Part shown: positions 29,699 to 39,139 of the stretch, in pieces
Position numbering within the stretch: the stretch's first letter is position 1
Layout: each line of letters starts with the position of its first letter
Virus record (IMG/VR): IMGVR_UViG_3300042308_001511
Location: 186,001-250,000 of that record
Strand: one strand, 5' to 3'
DNA length: 64,000 bases
Source: a virus
Translations under genes and position numbers: made by a program
Notes under the pieces: generated by a model
What the model was told of the DNA's origin: nothing
The model's database searches: none
Seen by the model: only the letters and a program-made list of their open reading frames with translations

Positions 29699-30601
29699 AT
29701 GACAAAAATATCATTTTTAGATTTCTGGCACAATTTCGATGTGAACAACAATTTCTTCGTACATATGATGTCGAAGATTAAAGATAACGTTGTAGTTACA
29801 TCACCTAATGATTGTGATATATTATTCTTTTCATGTTATGGGGATTCTAACAATTTACCACAATTTAGAGATAAATATAGAATTTTTTACACTGGGGAGA
29901 ATTTGAGACCTGTATTCGACAATAATGCAATTAGGAATTATAACACTTTCACAGGTAGATGTGACCTTGCACTATCCTTCGACTATGAAGATTATGACGG
30001 TAGAAACATTCGTTTACCTTTGTGGTTATTACAGATAGATTGGTTCGAAAAAGTTAGTTTTGTAAATCCGAAGTTTATGATTCCATATAACGAGATATAC
30101 GATAATAGATTTTCAAATAAACCAAAAGATAAATTCTGTTGTATGGTTTTTAATTCGAATTCACCACATAGATATGAGATTCTTGAAGAATTGTCTAAAT
30201 ACAAACAGGTTGATTGTTATGGACAACCTTTCGGTAACTGGTTCGATGGTGAGGATATGAAACTTGATGTGATATCAAATTATAAATTTAATATCTGCTT
30301 TGAGAATTCTGTTACTAAAGGGTATTATACGGAGAAACCTATACATGCCAAGTTGGCAGGATGTGTTCCTGTGTATTGGTCTGATAAAAGTCTATCACTG
30401 GATATGAACTACGATGCATTCATAAACCTTTCCGACTTCGGAGGTGTCAGAGAACTTGTGGATTATATTATTGATTTGGATAACAATCAACAGAAGTATG
30501 ATGATATTAAGAACCAACGTATTTTCGATGATAATCAGGACCCTAAAAAATTATTCGATAATATAATGTCAAAGATGAATGAAAAAATAAGTGTATTGTA
30601 A
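29699..30601 (+). CDS. GT10-type fucosyltransferase
   Basis: ATG at 29699, two bases after the previous stop, is chosen over an upstream start inside that gene. The 300-residue protein has the GT10 alpha-1,3/1,4-fucosyltransferase C-terminal signature: YKFNICFENSVTKGYYTEKP (about 197-216) followed by GCVPVYWSD. It uses GDP-fucose or a related GDP-sugar. The locus contains no GDP-fucose synthesis genes, so the donor would come from the host. The stop overlaps the next ATG. Confidence 0.85.
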   Translation: MTKISFLDFWHNFDVNNNFFVHMMSKIKDNVVVTSPNDCDILFFSCYGDSNNLPQFRDKYRIFYTGENLRPVFDNNAIRNYNTFTGRCDLALSFDYEDYDGRNIRLPLWLLQIDWFEKVSFVNPKFMIPYNEIYDNRFSNKPKDKFCCMVFNSNSPHRYEILEELSKYKQVDCYGQPFGNWFDGEDMKLDVISNYKFNICFENSVTKGYYTEKPIHAKLAGCVPVYWSDKSLSLDMNYDAFINLSDFGGVRELVDYIIDLDNNQQKYDDIKNQRIFDDNQDPKKLFDNIMSKMNEKISVL

Positions 30602-31170
30602 TGAAAAGAAAAGTTTATTTAGATATAGGTGGTAATAAAGGACAGGGACTTCGTAAATTTATGGCGATGTACCAAATGGATGAATCTTGGACAATAGAAA
30701 CTTTTGAACCAGAAATTCTATGTGATTTAGAAAATTGTATATCTGATATAAAAAATGTAAAAGTCAATAAAGTTGCAGTTTGGACACACACTGGAAAGGT
30801 GACTTTTTCCAGATATGAAAAAAATTTAGAAGGTGGTTCTGTAGAATGTCTTATGTCTGAGGGTTATTGTTCTGATCCTGGTAGTGAAGGATATAGGGCA
30901 CATGATAATAAAATAGACGTCGATTGTATCGATATATCCGAACTATTGAAAAATTATGACAATGATGATTTTATAGTTGTTAAGATGGACGTAGAGGGTG
31001 CGGAATTTGATATACTCCGAAAAATATTGTCAGATAAAACTATATGTAAAATTGATGACCTCTATGTTGAGTTTCACACTAATCATGTTAAGAATGAGAA
31101 TCAATATTCTGTCTATGAAATAAAAAGACAAATCGTAAATTTAGGAATTCGATTCTTTGAATGGTATTAA
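30601..31170 (+). CDS. FkbM-family methyltransferase
   Basis: The 189-residue protein has motif I VYLDIGGNKGQGLRKFM (5-21), ETFEPEILCDL, and the FkbM motif FIVVKMDVEGAEFDILRKI (about 122-140). It probably O-methylates a sugar of the glycan made by this locus. It starts at the last base of the fucosyltransferase stop. It shares the FkbM motif with the next gene but differs elsewhere. Confidence 0.8.
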   Translation: MKRKVYLDIGGNKGQGLRKFMAMYQMDESWTIETFEPEILCDLENCISDIKNVKVNKVAVWTHTGKVTFSRYEKNLEGGSVECLMSEGYCSDPGSEGYRAHDNKIDVDCIDISELLKNYDNDDFIVVKMDVEGAEFDILRKILSDKTICKIDDLYVEFHTNHVKNENQYSVYEIKRQIVNLGIRFFEWY

Positions 31171-31227
31171 ACAAAACATTCTTTATTTATAGAACGAATA
31201 CTAATTTCTAAAAAAATAAAAAAAAAT

Positions 31228-31938
31228 ATGGATTATAAAGTAAATCTAAAAAAAATGAATTTAGAAATATCTAACCCTTTCGAAAATTGGAAAGCAGTTA
31301 ATAACGAGTATTTCGTTCTATCAGAAAATGGTATAATTCAGCCATACGAATATGTTCTTAATCTTTTAGGTAAACCAAGTGGATTATTCTACGTTGATAT
31401 AGGTGCACATGATGGATTATCCTGTTCCAATTCTGCATATATGGAGTTTTTATTAGGGTGGGATGGTATCTGTATTGAACCTCATCCTGAATTGTTTTCA
31501 CTTTTAGAGGAGAGTAGATCTTGTAAATTATACAATTGTTGTATAAGTGATGTTGACGAGTTTATGGACTTTGTGGTCATAAGTGGTGATGGTGATGCAT
31601 TAAGTGGAATACTTTCAAATATGGACGACGAACATAAAAAAAGATATCAGGAACATGTTGTTAAATTTGGCGGAGGATTTGAAGTTAAGAAGATTATGTC
31701 TAAGACTTTAAATTCAATTCTTGATGAAAATTCGGTTTCGAAAATTGATTATTTATCAATTGATACAGAAGGATCTGAGTATAAAATAATTACTTCTATT
31801 GATTATGATAGATTTGATATAACGGTTATAAGTGCAGAAAACAACACAGGTGATTCGAGTGTTAGAGACTTTCTCGAAAGTAAAGGATATGAATACGTTA
31901 CAAAGTGTTGTTCTGATGAAATTTTTATAAAGAGATGA
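31228..31938 (+). CDS. FkbM-family methyltransferase
   Basis: The 236-residue protein has FYVDIGAHDGLSCSNSAYME, GICIEPHPELFSLL and the C-terminal IDYLSIDTEGSEYKIITSI, the full FkbM set including the D-x-E-G core. It is a second, diverged sugar O-methyltransferase. A 57-base A-rich spacer with a run of A's precedes its ATG. Its stop overlaps the next gene by four bases. Confidence 0.85.
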   Translation: MDYKVNLKKMNLEISNPFENWKAVNNEYFVLSENGIIQPYEYVLNLLGKPSGLFYVDIGAHDGLSCSNSAYMEFLLGWDGICIEPHPELFSLLEESRSCKLYNCCISDVDEFMDFVVISGDGDALSGILSNMDDEHKKRYQEHVVKFGGGFEVKKIMSKTLNSILDENSVSKIDYLSIDTEGSEYKIITSIDYDRFDITVISAENNTGDSSVRDFLESKGYEYVTKCCSDEIFIKR

Positions 31939-33008
31939 GAATTGCATTTTGTAAGTTCGCGGGTTTGGCTAATGGTGGTGTTGAGAAATATCTACAGACT
32001 ATAGCATTGATATACAAAAAAAACGGACATGAAGTTGATTATTACTACACAAACGCAGCACCAATAACAAGTAGTGGTTGGGTTCATCCTGATAATGATA
32101 CTGGAAGAAAAAACTTAATGATTGAAAATGGTATAAATTTGATACCAGTTCACGTTGATTCGAGACATCATAACGAATGGATTGGTACTGATTTTTTTGA
32201 TAAGTTTGATGAATCTAAATATGACCTTCTTATGATTGGTGGTAATGGTGAATCTGAATTCCCATATAATAGGTTGCACAATATAAAAATTATACATACT
32301 GTGCATGGTGACCATCTATTCAATCAATCAAATGTTGTTAAGTATGTTCTTTTGTGTAATTGGCAGGCTAAAAGATGGTTGGATAATGGTGGAGATGGTT
32401 CTAAATTGAATATAATACCTACGGTTGTATATGTTCCTGAACAACATTCTAAATCAATGCGAGAAATTTACGGAATACCTAAAGATGCTTTTGTTTATGG
32501 TCTACACCAAAGAAACGATCTTACTATATCATCGACATTAGTTTTGGATGCATTTTCTCGTTTGGTTGAAGATGGTGTTTACTTTGCACTTCTAGGTGGA
32601 ACAGAAATTCATAAAAATTATGTGAGAGAGAATGGAATCAAAAATGTTATTTTTTGTGACTATACATCAGACGTTAATGAAATTCATAGTTTTTTAGACG
32701 GATTAGATGTTTATACTCATTGTAGAATCGATGGTGAAGTTTGTTCCGCTGCTATTATAGAAGCTATGTCACATTACAAACCAATTATTTCCTATCCAGG
32801 ACATAATATGGGTCATGCTGAACAAATAGACGGATGTGGAATTATGACATATTCGTTGGAACAATATACTGATGCTATGATTAAACTTAGAACAGATTAT
32901 AATTTTTATGATGAACTTTCGCAGAAGACAAAGGAAAAATATCATAGTTTATATGATTTTAGGTTAGTAGAAAATAAGATAATTAGTCTTCTTAATAATA
33001 TTCTATAA
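31935..33008 (+). CDS. GT4-like (GT-B) glycosyltransferase
   Basis: The 357-residue protein begins MRIAFCKFAGLANGGVEKYL, the N-terminal GT-B glycine-rich motif, and has LHQRNDLTISSTLVLDAFS, YFALLGGTEIH, and GEVCSAAIIEAMSHYKPIIS as the donor-site E-x7-E-like region. This fits GT4-type transferases. It lies between methyltransferases and the heptose genes. Substrate is unknown. Confidence 0.8.
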   Translation: MRIAFCKFAGLANGGVEKYLQTIALIYKKNGHEVDYYYTNAAPITSSGWVHPDNDTGRKNLMIENGINLIPVHVDSRHHNEWIGTDFFDKFDESKYDLLMIGGNGESEFPYNRLHNIKIIHTVHGDHLFNQSNVVKYVLLCNWQAKRWLDNGGDGSKLNIIPTVVYVPEQHSKSMREIYGIPKDAFVYGLHQRNDLTISSTLVLDAFSRLVEDGVYFALLGGTEIHKNYVRENGIKNVIFCDYTSDVNEIHSFLDGLDVYTHCRIDGEVCSAAIIEAMSHYKPIISYPGHNMGHAEQIDGCGIMTYSLEQYTDAMIKLRTDYNFYDELSQKTKEKYHSLYDFRLVENKIISLLNNIL

Positions 33009-33015
33009 AATAGAA

Positions 33016-33969
33016 ATGATAATAACAACAACTTGTCCACTTAGGATATCTTTAGTAGGTGGATCAACCGATCATCCACATTACCTTGACAAATACGGTG
33101 TTGGTAGTGTTATAAGTTTTCCGTGTAATCTTAAGACCTATATAACTATACATAAAGACGTTTTTGGAATAAATTCTATTGGTAAAAGATTCATACTTAA
33201 CTACTCCGTTAGAGAAGAGGTTGATACTATTGAAGAGATAAAAAACGAACTTATTAAGAATTGTTTTGATAGATTGGACGTATCACACATAAATCTTTTC
33301 CTTACTTCCGATGTTTATTCAAGTGGTTCTGGTTTAGCTACCTCCTCTGCATATCTTATGGCATTGATAAAATCTATATATGTTATGAGAGATCAGAATA
33401 TAACAGAAAGTGAGATATGTAAAATTGCTATGAGTATAGAGAAAACTTTTAATCCTCTTGTTGGACAACAAGATTTTTATGGAAGTATGGGAGGTTTTAA
33501 AAGAATAAATTTTCACAAAAATGAATCTCCGAGTATAAAGTATCTGGATACTAAAATATTTGATGATATGGATATGTATTTGATATACACTGGTATCGCT
33601 CGAAACTCAACTGATATATTGAAGACTGTCAACATAGATAATAGTAAATATTTGATTGAGGAAGTGGAGAAATTAGAGAGTGCAATTAATACTTCTAATT
33701 TTAGTTTATTTCATGATACAATCAGAACTGCATGGGAGAAAAAGAAAAACATATCAACGGATATTTGTTCAAATAAATATTTGATAGAACTGGATAATAA
33801 AATAGAGAGTGATAAAAACATATTATCACATAAATTATTGGGCGCGGGAAATGGTGGATACTTCCTTATTTTCACAAAAAAAGAAAAAGAAATTGAAATA
33901 TCAAAAACTTATCCGAATTCCAAAAAAATAAGTATATCAGATAGAGGAATATCATATAATAAAATTTAG
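33016..33969 (+). CDS. GHMP kinase, HddA-like (heptose 7-phosphate kinase)
   Basis: The 317-residue protein has the GHMP N-terminal PLRISLVGGSTDHPHY, the ATP-binding SSGSGLATSSAYLMALIKSI (about 98-117) and C-terminal LLGAGNGGYFLIF. The wording S-G-S-G-L-x-x-S-S and G-G-S-T-D match D-glycero-D-manno-heptose 7-phosphate kinase better than galactokinase. A GmhA-like isomerase follows at once, which supports a heptose route. L-fucokinase activity is the main alternative. Confidence 0.8.
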   Translation: MIITTTCPLRISLVGGSTDHPHYLDKYGVGSVISFPCNLKTYITIHKDVFGINSIGKRFILNYSVREEVDTIEEIKNELIKNCFDRLDVSHINLFLTSDVYSSGSGLATSSAYLMALIKSIYVMRDQNITESEICKIAMSIEKTFNPLVGQQDFYGSMGGFKRINFHKNESPSIKYLDTKIFDDMDMYLIYTGIARNSTDILKTVNIDNSKYLIEEVEKLESAINTSNFSLFHDTIRTAWEKKKNISTDICSNKYLIELDNKIESDKNILSHKLLGAGNGGYFLIFTKKEKEIEISKTYPNSKKISISDRGISYNKI

Positions 33970-33971
33970 GA

Positions 33972-34469
33972 ATGGACTTATTAGAATTACAGAGTTGTAT
34001 AAATAATATAGATTTAGTAAAAATTTCAGATTTGAATAGAATCGTATTATCACATAAATCAATATTAATTCTCGGAAATGGTGGTAGTAACTCAGTTGCT
34101 TCTCACATTTCACAGGACTATAGTAAGAAGCTTGGAATAAAATCACTCTCTTTCTCAGATCCATCACGACTGACATGTTACATAAATGACTATGGTATGG
34201 AATGGGCATATATAAAGTTCGTAGAGGATTTTTATGTAGATGAAACACTCGTTATTTTAATATCATCATCTGGAAATTCTAAAAATATAACGAATTTGGC
34301 AGATTATTGTGTAGCTAATTCTATAGACTTCATAACATTGTCGGGTTTTTCGAAAGAAAACAATCTTAACTCTTATTCGGACAAAGCGGTGTTGAGTTTT
34401 TGGGTGGATAGTTGTGATTATGGTGTCGTTGAAATAACACATGAGTCTATTTTACATTCAATTGTGTAA
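33972..34469 (+). CDS. SIS-domain sugar isomerase, GmhA-like
   Basis: The 165-residue protein has the phosphosugar-binding ILILGNGGSNSVASHISQDY (about 32-51) and LVILISSSGNSKNI, as in sedoheptulose-7-phosphate isomerase GmhA, which makes the heptose 7-phosphate used by HddA. GmhA is about 190 residues; this one is slightly short at the N-terminus. Together with the HddA-like kinase it covers two early heptose steps. No phosphatase GmhB or nucleotidyltransferase is seen nearby. Confidence 0.8.
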   Translation: MDLLELQSCINNIDLVKISDLNRIVLSHKSILILGNGGSNSVASHISQDYSKKLGIKSLSFSDPSRLTCYINDYGMEWAYIKFVEDFYVDETLVILISSSGNSKNITNLADYCVANSIDFITLSGFSKENNLNSYSDKAVLSFWVDSCDYGVVEITHESILHSIV

Positions 34470-34490
34470 AAAAAAATAAAAATAAATAAA

Positions 34491-35114
34491 ATGAGAGTAA
34501 TAACAAATTATCCTGTTGCGATAGATTCACCAGATCACATTTTCCCATTTGGGACAGCAGAAAATAACACAACCGATTTAGGTTTTATTGATGAAATAGA
34601 AAATTATTTTGGAGGTAATAAAATAAAAACTTTAGATGTTGGCTGTGCTGGTGGACAATTAACAGTTGACTTTCATAATAGAGGACATTTGGCAATTGGG
34701 ATAGAGGGTAGTGATTATTCGGTAATCACCAGAAGAGCTAATTGGCCAAATTATTACGATAATATCTTATTCACATGTGATGCGACAAAACCTTACGAAA
34801 TTGTTGATGATAATGATAATAGAATTATTTTCGATTTGATAACATCGTGGGAGGTAGTAGAACACATACATAATGATGATTTATCTAATTTCTTTTCTAA
34901 TATGACTGAACATATGAATGAAAATTCCATTTTTTGTGCAAGTATTGCACCGGTACCCGATGTTCAACAGGGTCATATTTTACATCAGTCGGTTCATTCT
35001 AAGGAAGTATGGATGTCTGAAATATTACCAAAATACTTCTCTGATATTAAGGAACTTCCATTTAATAACAAAGTTAGATATGGTTCTAGCTTTCATGTAA
35101 TGTGTAAAAAATAG
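34491..35114 (+). CDS. class I SAM-dependent methyltransferase
   Basis: The 207-residue protein has motif I IKTLDVGCAGGQLTVDFHNR (about 45-64), GIEGSDYSV as the acidic loop after strand 2, and FDLITSWEVVEHI (motif IV/post-motif), all typical of Methyltransf_11/23 enzymes. In this locus it probably modifies a sugar or an assembled glycan. It is unrelated to the FkbM enzymes upstream. Confidence 0.8.
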   Translation: MRVITNYPVAIDSPDHIFPFGTAENNTTDLGFIDEIENYFGGNKIKTLDVGCAGGQLTVDFHNRGHLAIGIEGSDYSVITRRANWPNYYDNILFTCDATKPYEIVDDNDNRIIFDLITSWEVVEHIHNDDLSNFFSNMTEHMNENSIFCASIAPVPDVQQGHILHQSVHSKEVWMSEILPKYFSDIKELPFNNKVRYGSSFHVMCKK

Positions 35115-35135
35115 TACATAAATAAAATATTTTTT

Positions 35136-36044
35136 ATGAAAGTAATTGTTACGGGTGGTTGTGGTTTTATCGGTAGTCATATAGTCGATAAATTAGTTGA
35201 GATGTGTTATGATGTCATTGTAATTGATGATTTGTCTGCTTCTGAGAATGAGAAATTTTACTTCAATGATTCTGCCACTTATCATAAGTTAGATATATCA
35301 AACTTTGAAGATATAGAACCATTTTTTGAGGGTGTTGACTATGTTTTCCACCTTGCTGCGGAGTCACGTATACAACCTGCGATAAAAAACCCATCGAGAG
35401 CTTATAAAGTAAATGTAATAGGTACTCTAAATATATTGGAATCTTCGAAAAAACATAATATTAAAAGAGTTATTTATTCTTCTACTTCTTCGGTTTATGG
35501 TCTTAGTTGTGAATTACCTACCAAAGAGACTGAGAGTATAGATTGTCTAAATCCTTACTCTCACTCTAAATTCCAAGGAGAGGAACTATTTCGACAATAC
35601 TACAAAATGTACGGTCTCGATAGTGTAATATTCAGATATTTCAACGTATTTGGAGAGAGATCACCAGTTAAAGGACAATATGCACCTGTTGTTGGTATAT
35701 TTATTAATCAGATGAAACAAAGTAAACCGTTAACAATTGTCAGTGATGGATTAAGAAAAAGAGATTTTATTTACGTCGGTGATATAGTAGATGTAAATGT
35801 TTCTGGTATATTTTATGATGGTGTTATAGGTGCATCTACTTTCAATATAGGTTCTGGTGAGAATATTAGTATTTATGATATTGCCAGAATTATATCGGAT
35901 AATTGTATTCATCTGGAGGATAGACCTGGTGAGGCAGATAATACACTTGCTAACATATCTAAAGCTAAAGAAGTTTTAGGATTTAGTCCTAAAACTGATG
36001 TTACAAATTGGATAATAAATAATATTAATAATATTAATAAATGA
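35136..36044 (+). CDS. NAD-dependent sugar epimerase/dehydratase (extended SDR, GalE-like)
   Basis: The 302-residue protein has VTGGCGFIGSHIVDKL (Rossmann G-x-x-G-x-x-G), VFHLAAESRI, VIYSSTSSVYG (Ser/Thr) and NPYSHSKFQGE with the catalytic Y-x-x-x-K. These mark the extended SDR family that includes UDP-glucose/N-acetylglucosamine 4-epimerases. It acts on an NDP-sugar in the cytoplasm. Its stop overlaps the next epimerase gene as ATGA. Confidence 0.85.
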   Translation: MKVIVTGGCGFIGSHIVDKLVEMCYDVIVIDDLSASENEKFYFNDSATYHKLDISNFEDIEPFFEGVDYVFHLAAESRIQPAIKNPSRAYKVNVIGTLNILESSKKHNIKRVIYSSTSSVYGLSCELPTKETESIDCLNPYSHSKFQGEELFRQYYKMYGLDSVIFRYFNVFGERSPVKGQYAPVVGIFINQMKQSKPLTIVSDGLRKRDFIYVGDIVDVNVSGIFYDGVIGASTFNIGSGENISIYDIARIISDNCIHLEDRPGEADNTLANISKAKEVLGFSPKTDVTNWIINNINNINK

Positions 36045-37144
36045 AAGTTGCTATAATAACTGGTTCATCGGGTCTTATTGGTTCCCAGGCTTCTAATTTT
36101 TTACATAAAAAGGGATACAGAGTCATAGGTTTAGATAATGATATGAGATCCTATTTTTTTGGAAAATCTGCATCTACTATAAATTCCACTAAAGTTTTAA
36201 GTAGAGACTTAGAAAACTATTTACATTATTCTGTTGATATAAGAGATTACGTAGAGTTGGAGAAAATATTTAAAGAGTATTCTTCTGATATAGATATAGT
36301 TATACATACTGCAGCACAACCATCTCACGATTGGGCGGCCAAAGAACCTCTGACTGATTTCGGAATAAATGCGGTTGGTACTATGAATTTACTCGAGTTG
36401 ACGAGACTCTACTGTAAGGATGCGACATTTATATTCACATCGACAAACAAAGTATATGGAGATAGACCAAACTATCTGAATCTTATTGAGACTGATAGTA
36501 GGTTTGACATAGACCAGGATAGTTACAATTATGTAGAAAGAGACTATTTCTTCGACGGAATAGGATTGGATGGTAGTATAAATGAGTTTATGTCTATTGA
36601 TAATACTAAACACTCTGTATTTGGTGCATCAAAGGTTGCTGCGGATGTGATGTGTCAGGAATATGGAAAGTATTTCGATATGAATGTAGGAATTTTCAGA
36701 GGAGGATGTCTTACAGGTCCCAACCATGCGGGTGCTGAATTACATGGTTTTCTTTCCTATTTGGTTAAGTGTATTGTGAATGATTTACCATACACTATAC
36801 ATGGTTACAAAGGAAAACAGGTTAGAGACAATATACATTCATCTGACCTTGTAAATATGTTCTGGCAATTTCATCTGAAACCTAAGAAGGGTGAGGTTTA
36901 TAACGTAGGTGGTGGTAGACAAAACTCAACATCTATAATAGAGGCAATATCAACAATAAACAATATTGCGGAAACAAACTGGTCGAAATGGACACTGAGT
37001 GGTGAGAATCGTATTGGTGATCACATTTGGTATATAACTGACTTATCTAAGTTCAAAAAAGATTATCCTGATTGGGAAATTGAAATTGGATTGGAAGAAA
37101 CTATACGACAGATGGTCGAATTTGAAAAACAAAGTCGTGATTGA
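36041..37144 (+). CDS. CDP-paratose 2-epimerase-like (tyvelose epimerase) SDR enzyme
   Basis: The 367-residue protein has AIITGSSGLIGSQASNFL, then GLDNDMRSYFFGKSAST, a wording specific to the RfbE/CDP-tyvelose epimerase group, followed by FTSTNKVYGD, HSVFGASKVAADVMCQ (Y replaced by F at the Y-x-x-x-K site as written, S-K-V-A-A-D kept) and FRGGCLTGPNHAGAELHGFL. That group inverts C2 of CDP-paratose to give tyvelose. No CDP-sugar dehydratase is seen, so the donor may come from the host or another part of the genome. Confidence 0.8.
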   Translation: MKVAIITGSSGLIGSQASNFLHKKGYRVIGLDNDMRSYFFGKSASTINSTKVLSRDLENYLHYSVDIRDYVELEKIFKEYSSDIDIVIHTAAQPSHDWAAKEPLTDFGINAVGTMNLLELTRLYCKDATFIFTSTNKVYGDRPNYLNLIETDSRFDIDQDSYNYVERDYFFDGIGLDGSINEFMSIDNTKHSVFGASKVAADVMCQEYGKYFDMNVGIFRGGCLTGPNHAGAELHGFLSYLVKCIVNDLPYTIHGYKGKQVRDNIHSSDLVNMFWQFHLKPKKGEVYNVGGGRQNSTSIIEAISTINNIAETNWSKWTLSGENRIGDHIWYITDLSKFKKDYPDWEIEIGLEETIRQMVEFEKQSRD

Positions 37145-37173
37145 ATTCATATAAAATAAAAAAAATATATTAA

Positions 37174-38352
37174 ATGGGAAAATTAGCACTAAACTTTATA
37201 TGTAAAGATGAGTCTCATGTAATCGAGACGATGCTTGAGAGTGCAAAAGGACTTGTAGACCTTATAGTCGTTAATGATACAGGATCTACGGATGGCACAC
37301 AACAAATAATTAAAAACTTCGGTGAGAAGTACAACATACCGACTTACGTATTTGAACGTCCATTTGATGACTTCGAAAAGAGTCGAAACCACGCTATGCA
37401 AATGTTGAGAGATGTGGTCAAAGATTTGGGTTGGGACGCATCTAAAGTCCATGGTTTTTGGTTTGATTGTGATGAGACGTTAGTTATTGATACTAAATTC
37501 AATAAAGACCAGTTCACAAAGGATCTTTATATGATCAACACATATATTGGTCAGATGAAGTATACCAGGAACACGTTCTTCAAAGTTTCTAAGCCTTTTA
37601 GATGGTATGGACCTGTGCATGAGTTCATTGTGTGTGACGAACAAAATATAACTTCTGGTCTGGCAGAAGGAATTAGTGTTGATGTTAAGATGACTGGTTC
37701 TTCTTGGCAGGGTGATATATCTAAGAAGTATCTTTCACATGCACACAAACTTGAGGCATATATTGCTGAAAATAGACAAGATCCTAGATGGATATTCTAC
37801 ACAGCACAATCTTTTCACGACTCAGCATCTATGAAAGATAATAAAGATGAGAACGATGAACGTCTTAGACGAGCAATACACTATTATCGTGAAAGGGTTA
37901 GTCGTAACGACGGATATCCAGAAGAACTTTACTACTCACAATACAGAATAGGAACTATTATGCGTATACTCGATGAGCCGTGGAATATGACACACCAGGA
38001 ACTTTTGAAGGCATATGCGATGGATCCACTTCGAGCAGAGTCTATCAAAGTTATAATAGACTACTACCTTCAGATGAATGAATGGCATATGGCATACCTT
38101 TATACAAAATTTGCCAAAACTAACTTTCATATGAAGAACCCATATCCATCACGTCTTCTTTTCGTTGATGAGGCAACTTATGTTTGGAAAATTGCCGAGG
38201 CACACTCTGCGGCGTGTTACTACACTAATAGAATGGAGGAAGCCAAATCTGCTTATATGGATATTCAACAGGCGATGAAGACACATCCACATTGTTTCAC
38301 ATCGGATGACATCGTCAAGATAAATATGAACGCACAATTTTTCAACAAATAG
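37174..38352 (+). CDS. GT2-type glycosyltransferase with helical C-terminal domain
   Basis: The 392-residue protein begins with a GT2 core: LNFICKDESHVIETMLESA, LIVVNDTGSTDGT and FWFDCDETLVID (D-C-D as D-x-D, about 91-102). From about residue 190 it is helical and TPR-like (YYSQYRIGTIMRIL, AYAMDPLRAESIKVI, EAHSAACYYTNRMEEAKSAY), a domain order common in tail-fibre or protein glycosyltransferases. It is the last gene of the glycan locus. Confidence 0.8.
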   Translation: MGKLALNFICKDESHVIETMLESAKGLVDLIVVNDTGSTDGTQQIIKNFGEKYNIPTYVFERPFDDFEKSRNHAMQMLRDVVKDLGWDASKVHGFWFDCDETLVIDTKFNKDQFTKDLYMINTYIGQMKYTRNTFFKVSKPFRWYGPVHEFIVCDEQNITSGLAEGISVDVKMTGSSWQGDISKKYLSHAHKLEAYIAENRQDPRWIFYTAQSFHDSASMKDNKDENDERLRRAIHYYRERVSRNDGYPEELYYSQYRIGTIMRILDEPWNMTHQELLKAYAMDPLRAESIKVIIDYYLQMNEWHMAYLYTKFAKTNFHMKNPYPSRLLFVDEATYVWKIAEAHSAACYYTNRMEEAKSAYMDIQQAMKTHPHCFTSDDIVKINMNAQFFNK

Positions 38353-38353
38353 T

Positions 38354-38830
38354 ATGATTACGGTTATAGCGGCAATGTCTAAAAATGGTGTCATTGGTAA
38401 AGAAAACAAACTTATATGGAATCTACCTAGTGATATGGTTTATTTTAAAGAGACTACTACGGGTGGAACTGTGGTGATGGGTCGTAAGACCTTTGAATCT
38501 ATAGGTAGGCCTTTACCTAACCGTAGAAATATAGTTGTTTCCCGTACAGGTTTTACACATAATGGTGTTGAGGTAGTAAGTTCTATCGAGAATGCTTTAG
38601 AGATATGTGACAAAGTATGTTTCGTTATTGGTGGTGGTGAATTATATAGACAGACTTTACCAATTGCGGACAAACTATTGTTGACTGTTGTTGATTGTGA
38701 AGTTGATGGTGATACGTATTTTCCTGATGTGTCAGAAGGTTGGATTAAGATTTCTGATAAGAAGGTTGATGCTGATTTGAAAAATGAATATTCACATACG
38801 TTTATTGAATATGAAAAATGTCGTTTTTAG
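38354..38830 (+). CDS. folA: dihydrofolate reductase
   Basis: DHFR reduces dihydrofolate to tetrahydrofolate with NADPH. The 158-residue protein has TVIAAMSKNGVIGKENKLIW, PSDMVYFKETT (D in the usual substrate-binding place), VVMGRKTFESIGRPLPNRRN, and VIGGGELYRQTLPIAD. It is full length and apparently active. It starts two bases after the glycosyltransferase stop. No thymidylate synthase lies next to it in this window. Confidence 0.95.
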   Translation: MITVIAAMSKNGVIGKENKLIWNLPSDMVYFKETTTGGTVVMGRKTFESIGRPLPNRRNIVVSRTGFTHNGVEVVSSIENALEICDKVCFVIGGGELYRQTLPIADKLLLTVVDCEVDGDTYFPDVSEGWIKISDKKVDADLKNEYSHTFIEYEKCRF

Positions 38831-38874
38831 TAAACAACTTGATTTGAATTTATATAAAAAAAAACAAATATTTT

Positions 38875-39120
38875 ATGGCTACTAATAGTAAACACAGAAA
38901 AAACCACAAAGAGCGAGTTCAGGCACGCAAAAATAGACTTGCTAATGAAAAGATGGCAGCACAGAAAAAGCAGAGAGAGTTTATAATGAACTTAATCAAG
39001 CAAGAACAAGAAAGAGGTATGTTCGAAAACACCACTGCAATTGACGGACCAGTTATTGATGGACCAATTGTCGACGGACCGGTTATTGATGGACCAATTA
39101 TCGACGGACCAACGGTCTGA
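38875..39120 (+). CDS. small basic protein with C-terminal (x-[IV]-D-G-P)5 repeat
   Basis: The 81-residue protein has a strongly basic, helical N-terminal two thirds (HRKNHKERVQARKNRLANEK) and a C-terminal tail of five pentapeptides AIDGP, VIDGP, IVDGP, VIDGP, IIDGP. The basic part could bind RNA or ribosomes; the tail looks like a flexible linear ligand. It is followed by a terminator whose 5' arm is complementary to the repeat unit. No family is recognised. Confidence 0.65.
   Translation: MATNSKHRKNHKERVQARKNRLANEKMAAQKKQREFIMNLIKQEQERGMFENTTAIDGPVIDGPIVDGPVIDGPIIDGPTV
39037..39111 (+). repeat. five 15-base coding tandem repeats
   Basis: Units GCAATTGACGGACCA, GTTATTGATGGACCA, ATTGTCGACGGACCG, GTTATTGATGGACCA and ATTATCGACGGACCA run head to tail without gaps. 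Units two and four are identical. Confidence 0.9.
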
Positions 39121-39139
39121 TAATCGATTTGATTAGTTT

